Of a stretch of 64,000 nucleotides of DNA, positions 1 to 11,219 are shown one piece after another (position 1 is the first letter of the stretch; every line of letters starts with the position of its first letter). The notes beneath the pieces were generated by a model. That model was not told where the DNA came from. It did no database searches and worked only from the letters and a program-made list of their open reading frames with translations. Both the position numbers and the translations under genes were made by a program. The DNA comes from Pegoplata infirma (lineage: Eukaryota; Arthropoda; Insecta; Diptera; Anthomyiidae). The DNA is taken from contig OY992537.1 of NCBI GenBank assembly GCA_963921195.1, positions 93,764,736-93,828,735 of the forward strand, read 5' to 3'.

Positions 1-693
1 AAACAAATATTTTTTTAGAGTTGGCATATTTTGTCGGAAAATAAAAATACATTTTTTTTGGAAAAATTTTTAAATTATTTTTTTTTTTTGGTTTTTGTTA
101 TCCTTAGTACGGTAATTGCAAAAACTGAACAAAAAATTAAAAATCTTTGCAAATTTTTAAAAGTTACTAGCTCCGAAAGCCTTTTAATCTCAGGGTGGTC
201 AACTTTGGCACTCTGTAACTCACGCTGTATTGCAATAGGGTCACTCCAAACCAGCTATTTTGAAAGCTTATATCATTGACTTTATTTGCCCCATTCATAA
301 TGTTTCAATCTGATAAATAGTTTAAAAGTTACATAAATATAAGCAATTTTTTTTACCGATATTTTTAAAATGGCAATATCTCGAAAACCAGTCATTAGAT
401 ATCAAAATCTTTACAAGATTCGTGTTTAGCATGGCAAATGCAATAAGATATGTGGTCTAATTTTTTTTAAAAATTTTTGGAAATTTACAATGGGAGTTGG
501 CATTTATTTCCACTAAAAAAATATGTACTTTGAGTTAGCAGAATAACAAAAATGGATGTAAAACGACAACAAATTATTTTTTTGCTCTGAAATTTTTATG
601 GCAGATAGGTATTACATAGGGGAGCTATTTGCCATCGGAAACTCATTTCCGTCAAATTTGAGTTGGCATATTTTGAATATAGGTTCACGATAT
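1..693. repeat. 0.94-kb MITE, copy A (left part beyond the window)
   Basis: This is the right-hand three quarters of a repeat found complete at 23175-24112 and 33548-34486. It ends in GTTCACGATAT followed by TA. The complete copies begin ATATCGTCGAAC and end GTTCACGATAT, and their outer 35 or so bases are imperfect inverted repeats. That is the structure of a non-autonomous DNA transposon. The small open frame near the left edge is the same low-complexity stretch in every copy, with no protein signature, so I do not call it a gene. Confidence 0.75.
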
Positions 694-1586
694 ACAAATT
701 GGAAACACTTATGACCTTAGGAACTTAAATATGTCCAAAAATAATTTTGTCCCGCTAGCTTGTTCTAGTCGTCACAGTGTGCGTCAGTCTGTCTGTCTGT
801 CTGTCTGTTGAAATCACGTTTTTGTCAATAATCCGGAACCGATTTAAACGCTTGGGGTACCAAAAGTTGTGTAATTCTCCTAGGCAGAAACTGATGTTTT
901 TTTTTAAATCGGTTAAGTATTTTAAAAGATATGAGTGAAAATGTGAAGGTACCTCAAAAATAATGATGAATTTTACACAAAAAAATGCTATAACTTGACA
1001 CCTGTTGAATGCATGAGAACGAAACTTGGAATTTTATGTAATTTTATCATTCCTAACACTCACAAAAAATTTGGGCGGAATCGCACAATGGGAAGAGGCA
1101 CCACAAATTTAACCCCAAAATTTTAAAATGATTTATCTTGGCTCATGGTTGACATATTCAAATAAAATTTTAAATAGATTCATATTTTATTGTTCTCAAC
1201 GTTTTGCTGGTCAGTTTGGTACCAATTATGGCAAAATCGGTCAAGGGGTTAAGAAGCTATGAGCAATTGAGATGAGTTTCAATATAAACCTCCATGATAT
1301 GACGTGCCTGCGCGCCATTTTGTAGCTATTGATGCTTATTTGGCTTGTTAGTAGTTATTTGTATCAATAGAAGTAAAAAATACGTTGTATGTGTTATACA
1401 CGTGGTTGCTTTTATATAATTTTCATACATACTTATAAAATATTTTTTTTTTGTTTTTTAAATATTTACATTGCAGTCATCGCTTTTCTTGGCCAAAATT
1501 ACAAAACTGTAAAAATTTCTGGTTTGAAATAGGTTTTGTGTTAAAAATTGTTATAATTTTTTTGTTTTGTATGTAGAGTATTAGGT

Positions 1587-1707
1587 CAATTCGATTACCT
1601 TACTACAATCTACTAATTTTTACTCATTTACTGGAATTTTTTAATACAAAAAGTAATCAAGACTTTCCAGTTGTAGTAAAAAATAGTAGGAAATTTAGGT
1701 AATCGAA
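1587..1707. repeat. Short inverted repeat
   Basis: ATTCGATTACCT near 1590 is mirrored by AGGTAATCGAAT near 1695-1706, with related flanks (GTAGTAA and AGTAG words) inside. It directly abuts the ACACTCAAAAAAA element at 1710. It may be a tiny MITE or part of that element. Confidence 0.4.
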
Positions 1708-1709
1708 TA

Positions 1710-1942
1710 TACACTCAAAAAAATTCTACAGTAAAAGGTTTAGTAAGTGATATTGTACACAAATCTACTAATTAGTTACTAATTTTAGTATCTTCAAAGT
1801 ACTAACATTAGTAATTTTTACTGGTTTTGACTAATATTAGTTAAAAATTTTAGTATTGGTTACCCATTTCTGCACTAGGTCCTTTTGGACTAAAATTAGT
1901 TAAATTTTTAGTATTGAATACCCACGTTTTTTTTTGGGTGTA
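1710..1942. mobile_element. ACACTCAAAAAAA-ended MITE (short copy)
   Basis: The left end reads TACACTCAAAAAAATTC and the right end TTTTTTTTTGGGTGTA, which is the inverted partner with one change. The interior is built of TTAGTA and TAGTAA words. The same end sequence bounds elements at 11220, 14078, 31776 and 39361. No coding potential. Confidence 0.5.
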
Positions 1943-2216
1943 CCTATTACAAGAAATTTTTTATATTTAAACTCGAAAAATAATTGAAAAAATTTAAAAA
2001 AAATACGTTTTTTTTATTTTTATCTAAATTTGTTTTTGAACGGTAAATAAGTGTATACAAAAACAAAATATGATTTCTGTTGTTTGTAAGTGTTTATGAT
2101 TTTCTATAAAATCAATTTTGGTCACGAAAGGTCGTCTGCGTCTTGTGCATTGGTTAACATTGTGGAGGGCATTTAAAGATTCGGCACAGCCGAATATAGC
2201 TTTCTTACTTGTTTTT

Positions 2217-3059
2217 AACTTATTTTAAATAAATTAGGTCGTAAAACTAAATTTTTGAACTGAATTTTGTCTGAACGTAGTTTTCAGAAATATTTATCAC
2301 AAAAAGGATATTTTTCGGAAAAATTCTTTTTTTATTTCTTTGATTTCAATTTTTAATAGTCGTACAAAATGCTGTTCTACTTTGATAAATTGTAAATTAA
2401 CCCAACTATACAAAATATAGCTGTAGTATTTGATACAACAGATGTTTCTTACAGAAACTAACATGGTTTAGGAAATAGGTAGTTTGTTTAATAAAACATG
2501 TTACTATAAACTTTCGAGAGGAAAAAAACTACCATAAGTATTTTCTCATCATAAGCAACTAAAAAACCACTAAAGACATAAATATATATAAAAAACCACT
2601 ATATTTTTGAATGGTTGACTGGAAAACGAGCAAGTATTTAGAGTCCAACCGAACTGTTAGACCAAAAACGTTAATAAGTCACTAGGCATTCGAAATTTGG
2701 TTAGTAGATCAAAGACGATTCTGGATGTTAACTTTCAGAACGAGGAGTAAAATAAGCCACAATTTTAACGTCCAGTAAACTATCTTTTTTAAAGTTGCCT
2801 GAACATTTCATTATTCAATTGCTACTAAAAGAAATTCTTACATATGTTACATTTATGCACTTAAAAACAAAAGCTTCGTGAAAGTAATGAAAATTTACAA
2901 AAACTTAATGAAAAACGACTCACGTTTTCAAACGAAGACAGATTTCATTAGATCAATGATCAATTTAATGACAACATACAGTTCCTTTCAATGAAAACTT
3001 ACAAGAAAATAATGAAAATATTCGTATTCGTTTGAAACGTTTTATGACGAGTTTTATAA
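2217..3059. other. No recognisable gene; AT-rich
   Basis: I see no coding frame or clear repeat boundary here. The sequence is AT-rich, with short ATGAAAA/TTACAAA words near 2850-3050. It ends exactly at the target-site duplication of the LOA-like retrotransposon. Confidence 0.4.
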
Positions 3060-3069
3060 ACTGAATTTA
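3060..3069. repeat. Target-site duplication (3' side) of the LOA-like element
   Basis: ACTGAATTTA at 3060-3069 recurs at 8419-8428, directly outside the two ends of the retrotransposon. Ten bases is a reasonable length for target-primed reverse transcription. Confidence 0.75.
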
Positions 3070-3224
3070 GGTTAGGTTAGGCTAAGAGGTTGACGTAATG
3101 TCCACAAGACCAGTTCCTGATCCAAAGTGATACCTCGAAAAGGGGGGGGGGGGGGTTGGTTTTTGTTGTTGGCTGCTTTACATATTAATCATAATTCACT
3201 ACTGCCTTCCTGGTAAATGATGAT

Positions 3225-6200
3225 TTATGTCTCCATATATGTCTCATCGAGTTTACTTAGCCTAATATATTTAAGCATCTTCCATGGGTTGACATCTCTA
3301 AGTTCCTCCAGTTCCTGAAAGAAATAAAAGCCAAAACAATTAAATCGAGTGCGAGATAGTGCAGGGCACTGACAAAGATAATGGAATGAATCTTCCACTA
3401 TCTCTTCGTCCCCACACCATCTGCACAAGTCATCTCTTATCAATTTTAACTTTTTCAAATAAGCTTTCAAGCCAGTATGGCCTGTAATTAAACCCACATA
3501 CTTCCTGAGGTCTGATTTTTCCATATAAAGTAGTGTTTTCTGGATACTTTTTCCACCGCGAGTCCACAAGGCCTTCGTTTGGATACAGTCCTGGCTGCTT
3601 TCCCATTTCAAATCTTCCTGTCGTTCAAATGTTCTCCGTATTTCGGAATAAATTGCATCCAGGCCCGGATGCACGTCGGTCGTTATTGAACTTAATGGTA
3701 AAACTGCTCCCATACGAGCTAACTCGTCAGCTTTCTCGTTTCCTGGAATATTCTGATGACCTGGAACCCAGCACAGTCTTAAAGAGTGTTGTTCGATGAG
3801 AGCCATAAGCTCTTGGCGACAACGGCTGACAACCTTTGATCGAATATTCCTGTTATATAGTGCCTTTAAAGCCGCCTGACTATCAATGTAAATAATGATC
3901 TCACTAGAGTAGATCGGCCTCATTAAAATAAGTCTGGCTGCCTCTGACACTGCATGCAGTTCCGCCTGAAAAATATTACAGCTGTCCTGTATCCTTGAAC
4001 TGTGTTCAATTCCCAGTTTCTCACAGTAGACACCGCTACCTGTTCCCTGTGGCATCTTTGATCCATCCGTGTAGATTGCAATGTGCTGTTCCCCAACAGG
4101 TGGATTTTCCCAGAATACTCTAGATGGTATTTCAATTGTTATACCTGCATCCCACACGATATGTGGAGTCATATAATCAGTCACACAGTCATCATATCGA
4201 TGGTCTCGTATGAGTTTTGTGTGTCCATAGTCTCGAACTTTCAGCGCGCAGTTTTGACTTAGTCTCAGCTGTGTCCTAAGTGCGTATTCCTGGATGTAAA
4301 GATCCAAAGATGGCAAGTCCAGAATCCTACTTAGACCATGTGTGGATGTTGTCCTTCGTGCTCCAGTGATACTTAAGGCGGCCACTCTATTAACCCTGTT
4401 CAGGTACGTGGCGTGCGTGCTCTTTCCTACAATAGGCCACCACACTACTGCACCATGTGCCAGTGTTGGTCTAACAATTGCCGTGAATATCCAGTGTATA
4501 AGTCTTGGTTTAAGACCCCATGTGTTTCCAATAATTCTCTGACAAGTATACATGGCTGCATACGCCTTTTTCACTCTCTCCTTTAGGTTTTCGAGCCAGT
4601 TCAATTTCCTATCAAAGATTATGCCCAGAAACTTGGCACTATCAGACAGTGTCAGACACGTTCCCCCAATATGTGGTAATCGAAATTCAGGTATTTTTCT
4701 CCTCCTTGTGAAGAGAACCGTTTCCGTTTTCTGAGGATTTATTCCTAGTCCACAGGCCGAGGCCCACTTATAAAGCGATGAGAGAGCATGCTCCATAATG
4801 TCGGATATTGTGTCCAGGGATATCCCTCTTGCCAAAATTACTAAGTCGTCGGCATAAGCTACTACCTTCACTCCGTATTTTTTCAGCTTCAATAAAGCCT
4901 CATTTAATACCAGAATCCACAGTGTCGGTGAGATGACACCCCCTTGGGGAGTACCTCTAGTACCTTTATTGATTCCCCTCCTATTTCGGCTTCAATTATA
5001 CGGTTTGTGAGGACTTTCATTATCCAGTAATTCACCATTGGGTCATTACCTGAATTGGCTAGAGCTTTCTCTATTGCCCCAGATTTTATATTATTAAATG
5101 CACCTTCAATATCAAGAAAGCATGCCAGAGTATATTCGCTATAATTAATGGTTTCCTCAATATTCATCGTCAACTCATGGAGGGCGGTTTCCACTGATTT
5201 ACCCTTTGTGTAGGCGTGCTGGTTTCCCGAGAGTTCCATTGCACACATACTCTTCCTCAAGTGGTCTTCCAGAATTCTTTCTAGTGTCTTAAGTAGGAAA
5301 GATGATAGACTGATTGGCCTATAGTCCTTGGCGCTACTATGTTGTATCTTCCCAACCTTGGGGATGAAGACAACTTTTACTTCTCTCCAGCTTTTCGGTA
5401 CATAAGTATGATAGCCTAAGGCAGGATGTATAAATTAGTTTCAGAAGTGGTGTAATGATTCCCACTAGCTTCTGTAGCATTATGGGATAAATGCCATCTA
5501 GACCCGGAGATTTATAGGGTGCAAAAGAACCGATTGCCCATTCTATTTTATCCTCCGTAAGGAATTCCACATTGTGTGATTGCCAGATATGAATTGACTC
5601 GTTTGGTTTGTCTAATTGACTAAGATCCAGGTTGCATTCCGGGAAATGGGTCTTGAATAACGTTTCAAGAGTGTCATTCGCCGAATTTGTCCAGGTACCA
5701 TTTATAGACCTTAAAGTTCCTGGTACATGTTCCTGCTTCGACATCAGCTTTCGGAGTCTTGAAGTATCCTTTATAGTCTCAATATCATTTAGCATATTGG
5801 TAAAAGCTTCCCTCTTGGATTTCCTTATTTGTTTCTTGAATTCCTTTCTGATTGTCTTATATTCTGTCCATAGTTCATCAGTGTCGTGTTTCCTTGCATC
5901 ATTTAATGCCTTCCTTGTACTCTTCATCAATGTTTTAAGTTCGTTACTCCACCAAGGCTGTTGTTTTTTACCCCTATTTTTGCTCGTCGGGCAGGATTTG
6001 CCAAACGCTTTTTTGAGTGTGCTCTCGAATTCTTTTACAGTGTTGTCTATGTCATTAATATTATTCATTTCTTTCCTGTTCCATATACTTGATTCGCGTA
6101 TACTTCCTTCGAAAGTGTGCCAGTTTATCCTCCTAGGGTTTTGAAAAGTAGATACCTGTTGAGTATTTCTAATATTCACGCTGAATTCCAAATATTTGTG

Positions 6201-6839
6201 ATCCGAGAAAGATGTTTCGTTAGATACTCTCCAATTTCTTATCTCTAAATTACCATTCTGGCTAGCAAGTGTCAGATCCAAAACTTCCTTCCTATTTCTT
6301 GTTTCAAAAGTTGGATCCGAGCCTACATTACCTAAAGTCAAGTTATTCTCAAGAATAAATTCCAAGACACCTATTCCCCTTTTGTTCGTGTTAGTGCTTC
6401 CCCATAGGACATGATGTGCATTGGCATCGCATCCTATCAGAATTTCGGTGTTCTGTAGTGAGGTGTACTGTACCAAAGTTCTAGTAATATCAGGCGGAGG
6501 ATCTTTCTCATCATCACTTGGAAAATATACTGATGATATGATAGTAGAGCGCCCCGCAAAGTCAAGTCTTATAACAGTCTGGTCGCCATTGGTAAATTGA
6601 TTTAATTGAATACACTTTAAATTTTTCTTAATCAGAACACAAGTTCTTAATTTATCTTTATTATTCTTATTACAAAACATTTTATATTCATTATGTTCGA
6701 GTCCGCTGATTCCGGTCCTCGTGATCCACGGCTCCTGAATGAGTGCCACGTCGATGTTGTACCTGTTTAAATGGAGGATTAATTTAGCCGAGGCCTCAAT
6801 GCAGTGATGGAGATTAATTTGAACTATTTTAAGTTCCAT
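3225..6839 (-). pseudogene. ORF2 polyprotein: endonuclease, reverse transcriptase, RNase H, zinc knuckle (two frameshifts)
   Basis: The frame starts with ATG at 6839. Residues 1-220 are an APE-type endonuclease, with QINL at 7-10, IQEPW with Glu36, CDANAHH at 137-143 and FSDH at 211-214. A linker leads to the RT start SPGLDGI at 444-450. A frameshift near 5410 ends this block. The next block has FRPIS-like residues and RT motif A (FLDIEGAF, around 5110). A one-base deletion near 4965 precedes the PQGG block, after which the last block (from 4892) gives AYADD at residues 12-16, RNase H with Asp276, Glu311, Asp337 and Asp389 as the likely DEDD set, and a knuckle with Cys490, Cys493, His504 and Cys509. 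In a live element this enzyme nicks target DNA and copies the RNA there. No in-frame stop besides the shifts was noticed. The stop is at 3225. Confidence 0.88.
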
Positions 6840-8418
6840 GACTTACCCGAGGTCTGTCTTCAACCCTCCTAGTAACAGGTCTAGCTACGACACAACTAAG
6901 CCCAACACTTATAGCGTATGAGTTCTTCTCTAGTAATCTTTCGGTGCTCTCATTTATCATAATAGTCACCGCCTGGCCGTGCTGAGTGGGCTTGTCCATA
7001 AAAACGATATCCCAGTCTCCTGAAGGATAGTGGTGGCTATTTTGCGCCCTTAGCATCACCACTAATCTCGATCTCGGTATGATAGGACCTGTCACGAAAA
7101 TCCGTATCCTTGGCCTCTTTTTTAAATCTTCCGCTGGTCTGGTATATAGATCAGCAGATTCCCAAATGCCCGCTAACTTTTTTAAAGTCTCATTGAGCCA
7201 GTTTTGAGTTTCCTCGTTTTGCAATTTAGCAGTTTATATCCATCCCGAGTTTGGATATGTCCGAAGAAGGGGGGTAAAGCATTTCCCTCCCTGATGCATT
7301 CTGTGATACATAGCTGTAAACGATTTTCTAATATTGTCCATTTTTCTTGATCAATGCGACCATCAGGTTGACCTTTATCCATTATAACCACTTGAATACA
7401 GTCTTTATTATCAATGCCGTTTTTAACTTTCTTTCGGATATTAACCTCAGGTGATTGCGTATCCAAGGTACGATTTCGTTTTTCATGCGAATTATAATTT
7501 ATTGTCCCTTTGCATGGTTCACCAGATGAAGATTGCGTTGGGTTCAAGGCGGATTGGCAAATCGTGCCAACATCTCCTTCAACTGGTGTACCTACTGCAT
7601 CATCAGTTGGTTTCTTTGCTAGCTTGACGGCGGTTTGGCCTATCTGACTAGCCAGGGGGCCTTTGATGATGCCGATACGCTCCGGGTGCAACAAATTACT
7701 TTCCTCTGTGAATGGCATGCTTGGCTTTATGAAAATTGTGTTCTCTGATTTCAAGGCGGGTTGGCCAATCGTGTCAGAGCGCTCAATTTCCATATCTCCA
7801 GAAGTGATAGCACCAAGAGGTTCCAGGTCTGGTTCTTGAGAAGGAAGCTTGTTGATGCTTTCACCTAGCCTTGTCTTCACTGAAAAGCTCATCGTTTCCT
7901 CACTGCACTTATTGGGTATATTGCTTGCTGAGTTCAAGGCGGGTTGGCCAATCGTGTCAGCATGCTCTATATCCATAGTGCCCGCAACGGTTCCAGCCAG
8001 TCCAGACATTGACCTCAGAACGGGTTGGCTCATGCAACCAAGTTGGACTGGATTAGAACTATCGCGATGTGAGAAATTGGTCGGCGAGGTAGCAGTATTA
8101 CGGTCGGATTGGACTGATGAAACCACTACCTTATTCTTGCTATATTGCGCTTCTTTATGTTCGACATTTTTTCTGTTCCAGTCTTCTATGATCAATTTTG
8201 CCTTTTTAATATCATCTTCTTTTCCGATTTTCATTTTCTGTCTTTCAACAGATAGATGGGCTTGCTTAGCCTGAATCGGCTTTATTCAAACCCTCACCGT
8301 TCACAAGGATTTTATTCATGGCACTCGCAAGGGACCTATCATCGCTAGCCCTCAATGTAGAATTAAATCTCTCACTATCCTCAACGATCGTAAGAGCACG
8401 CGCTAGCCGGCTCTTCTC
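6829..8418 (-). pseudogene. ORF1 (gag-like protein, possible DUF4780-type C-terminal domain), frameshifted
   Basis: Three blocks in different frames make one protein. Block 1, 8418 to a stop at 8266-8268, is open from the element's 5' end and charged (SEKSRLARAL). Block 2, about 8288 to 7182, carries a basic N-part (KKAKLIIEDWNRK), a low-complexity middle with about five copies of a (D/S)TIGQPAL-like motif, and a C-part starting IQVVIMD. Block 3, 7224 to 6829, continues with TQNWLNETL and GDWDIVFMD. The joint near 7220 is in an A run and fits a one-base loss. The pattern (VVIMD..., FGHIQTRDGYKLLNC, then W and hydrophobic spacing) resembles my memory of DUF4780 from insect retrotransposon ORF1s; this needs a profile search. 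No CCHC knuckle was seen. Its stop overlaps the ORF2 start. Confidence 0.75.
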
Positions 8419-8428
8419 ACTGAATTTA

Positions 8429-8867
8429 AGTATTCATTTACTAAATGTGGAATAGTAGTATGTAATTGAAGGAAAATTGCTAACTCAAACTCAAACTATT
8501 AAAAATTTTCATTGATAACAGTTTTTGATTTGGCAGGTGTAACCGTTACTGAATTTTTTTTTTTGATTTACGTGATTGTTGTACTTTCTGGGCGACAATA
8601 AGAAATAGAGAAATTGGGAAAATGACGAAAATAAAAAATAAATAAATTAATTTATTTACAAAATTTCTTTAAAATATTTATTATTTTAAAATAAAATTAA
8701 AACGTGCAAAAAATAAATTACACATAATTAAATTAGTTAAAAAAATATATTTTTAGTGCGATATTTTCCGAAACCTATATAAGTGTCAAAATTGTTGTGT
8801 GTGAACAGGTAAGTTTTTAAATTGAAAATACGGGCTTTCAACGGGGTTTCGAGGCCAATCTGAACAT
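8429..8867. other. No gene seen; AT-rich spacer
   Basis: Direct continuation of the pre-insertion sequence after the right-hand duplication. There is a poly-T run near 8557 and A/T runs at 8640-8760. No coding frame or clear repeat boundary. Confidence 0.4.
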
Positions 8868-9236
8868 AGCATAATTTATTATATATTTTATTAAGTTTTT
8901 GTATAAACTTGTGGTTGTAAGAATTCTTTTAATATTTCGTATAAAACAGTGTTAATGTTCAAGCTTTTGTGTAAAAAGCTGTTTTTTTACAAAAACTTTA
9001 AAAAATATACATAATAAATTATGCATCTTCGAAGTTTCAAAACGTTGCGTTGGACTAAAATTTCTCCATGAAAACCTTATACATATTTTTTTTAGTGTAC
9101 TCTACCTAACGAAACTTTTAGCACCAATTTTAAAAGTAAAAAAAAAAAAATACTTTTTTTACCAAATGCACTACGGATGCAAACTTTAAGCGCTGGTTGC
9201 GCCCTAAAGATGACCTCCAATTTTTTTTTAATTTTT
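8868..9236. repeat. Fragment of the TAGC(A/G)TGTCCCG foldback family
   Basis: It matches the right arm of the foldback at 53224-53570, including ATGCATCTTCG, GTACTCTACCTAACG, GGATGCAAACTTTAAGCGC and TGGTTGCGCCCT. Like that arm, it contains the small nested inverted repeat found at 53146-53450, so that nested piece predates the split of the two copies. Confidence 0.65.
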
Positions 9237-9240
9237 TTCA

Positions 9241-11219
9241 CCACACAGAAAAAAATATGGAGGAAACAAATTTGAGTAATCACTTGTTTAAATTTAAAAA
9301 CAAAAATTGAGTAATTTTTTAATTGACGCAATTAAAAATTTACTTAAAAATTGTAAAAACGATTTAAGTAAATAATTTAATAAAAATGTAATAAAAATTT
9401 AATAGTTTTATTAATTTTTTTTTTTAACTCTCATAGTTTTTTGATTTCTCGTTTAGTTTATAGTTTTTTGTGTGTGTATATGAGCAATTGTCATTAACTT
9501 TTAATATTTATGAAAAAAAATGCGATTTTTTTTCGAGGCACATTGATAAGACTTTGTAGGTAAATAACATTATAAATAAGTAATTCAAATCCGTCCGCGT
9601 GCATTAATTTGAGCGATCGCACCCAAAACTATGGCGGTTTAAAGTTAAAATTTTTAAAAAAATTGTTAAAATAACATTTTTTATCCGAAGTTTACCAAAC
9701 GTACCATTTTGTATTATGCTTTCCTAGAGCTAAAATACATATTCAAACATGCTTAAAATCTTTGCTAGATATTTTTCAATATTTTAGAAATAAAAATGTT
9801 TCCAGCGGTTTTATTTTTTTAAATATTACCAAATGAACTAACAAAATCTCAACAAATTCTTAGTTAACACCATTATTCTATCTCTAATAGGTAAGAAACA
9901 GCAGTGGTTTAAAGGGAACATTTTTGAAAAAAAAAATTAAAATTTTTGATTTATTTTTTTTTTTTTAATATTTAAAGTCTGATTTTACAGTGTTGTCCGT
10001 CACAGAATATTGAAACTATTCAAAGTATGATAAATAATGATAGTATTAAGGTTATTACGAAATATTTAAACGTTATTATTAATTTTAATAAGGTTATAAC
10101 AAATTTTTCGCGATGAAATCTTATGACATGTCAAAATAAATCAAAATACATTTCTTTTCTACTTTTTTTAAGTAATGTAAGATTTTATATAACCATTAAA
10201 TTTAAAGGTATCAAAAATTTAAAACCACCGAAAAACCGCTTAAACGGTAAATTTTTTCGGGTGCGAATTAACTGAAGATAGAGAATTAAAAAGACTACAA
10301 ACGCGCCTTTCACCGACCAATTTCTATAAGCGGCCTGGATGTGCCTTACAAAAAAAATGAAAACTGAAAATCACCGCGGAATTCGCCAATATTAACTTTT
10401 GATCAATGTTGCTTTCCATGATTTATTATATTTGCATATACCATTGTTTCTACATGTTCAACTTTCAGCCATACATATTTCGCTGTCAAATAATGCAAAA
10501 CTAAAATATCGAAATTTTGCAAAAAATTTAAAAAGTTCATAAAATTTTTGCAATTGAATATTTTTTGGGTGCGTTTGTAAATCATGTAGGAAATGGTAAA
10601 TTTTAAAGTTCACAAAGCATTCGGAACCATTCGGAATAAAACTGGAAGTGTGCCTCGCAAAAAACAGACTTTTTAAAAAATTCCCTTTTTTTCTTCCTAT
10701 CTTTGGAGAGCTGCAGCTTCGTAACCATTGGGAGCACATCACTCGAATCAGGCTCAGATTGTGCATATTTATAAGGGCTTTTACCATGTGAATTTGAATT
10801 TTAAAATTACAGTTTGCACCAAAAGCTACAATCAAAAAACCTCGAAAAAAATTGGTATCAAAGATTTAGGTCCATGTTACTTTTTTCTTATTGATGGCAC
10901 ATCCACTGAACCTACACCAAATAATTGCCCAAGTCTACTGATTAAACGGTATTAAATTTGGAGCAATATCTTTAACGCACCCAACAATATGGAACTTTGA
11001 ACGAAAAATCACAAGCGTTAAAAGTTAATGACAATTGTCCATATGTATATGAAAGTTTGAAATCGTCTTTATAAAATTTTTCTTTGTTTTTTGAGATAAA
11101 AATATGTTTGGTAAAATTTTTAGAAAAAAATTTGAAACATATTTAAATTTCATATAAAAAGCCTAAGAAATCACAAAAACAAGAAAAATACACATTTACA
11201 TTCTCACACAAAATTTTAT
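9241..11219. repeat. Degenerate inverted-repeat element, ill-defined
   Basis: CAATTGTCATTAACTTTTAA near 9485-9505 is the inverse of TTAAAAGTTAATGACAATTG near 11018-11037. Between them GCACCCAAAA near 9618 and TTCGGGTGCG near 10256 also face each other, as do GCGGTTTAAA and AAACCGCTTAAAC. This suggests an old TIR element of about 1.6 kb. The part 9243-9480 has a CACAGAAAAAAA end and runs of ATTGAGTAATT and TTTAATTGCG words. No protein frame is convincing. Confidence 0.4.

Larger units (their letters stand above)
694..2216. repeat. Interspersed TACCCTCC-family copy, degenerate and interrupted
   Basis: The stretch holds a GTCTGTCTGTC run near 785-808, pieces such as 'caaaatcggtcaag' shared with other copies, and the family's terminal block at about 2160-2216: TGTGGAGGG, then the hairpin ATTCGGCacaGCCGAAT, then CTTACTTGTT. 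Related copies are at 26268-27196, 45223-46400 and 54127-55870. It is interrupted by the small element at 1710-1942. The left limit is vague. Confidence 0.5.
3070..8418 (-). mobile_element. LOA-like non-LTR retrotransposon, about 5.3 kb, 5'-truncated, inactive
   Basis: Minus-strand element with ORF1 (gag-like, possible DUF4780-type domain) and ORF2 (apurinic-type endonuclease, reverse transcriptase, RNase H, zinc knuckle). RNase H plus this endonuclease type suits the LOA/I group; the clade is my inference. It is bounded by ACTGAATTTA on both sides. The 3' end on the minus strand is a short UTR with a C run (G run at 3141-3154 on the plus strand), ending in CCTAACCTAACC instead of poly(A). 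ORF1 is already open at the 5' terminus, so the 5' UTR and probably the start of ORF1 are missing. Base composition is visibly less AT-rich than the flanks. At least four frameshifts show it is dead, but the frames are otherwise well preserved, so insertion was not ancient. Confidence 0.9.

Noticed and set aside
31..279. Small protein conserved in the 0.94-kb MITE copies (also near 33794-34042)
   Set aside because: It is conserved only because the whole repeat is. It contains long Phe/Lys runs from homopolymers, and copy B does not keep the same frame.
3070..3082. Telomeric TTAGG array
   Set aside because: Only two to three units, located exactly at the 3' end of a retrotransposon.
5632..6144. 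170-codon plus frame as a gene
   Set aside because: It is the antisense shadow of the LOA-like ORF2. The sense strand carries clear endonuclease and RT motifs.
7849..8274. 141-codon plus frame as a gene
   Set aside because: It is the antisense shadow of ORF1 of the same retrotransposon.
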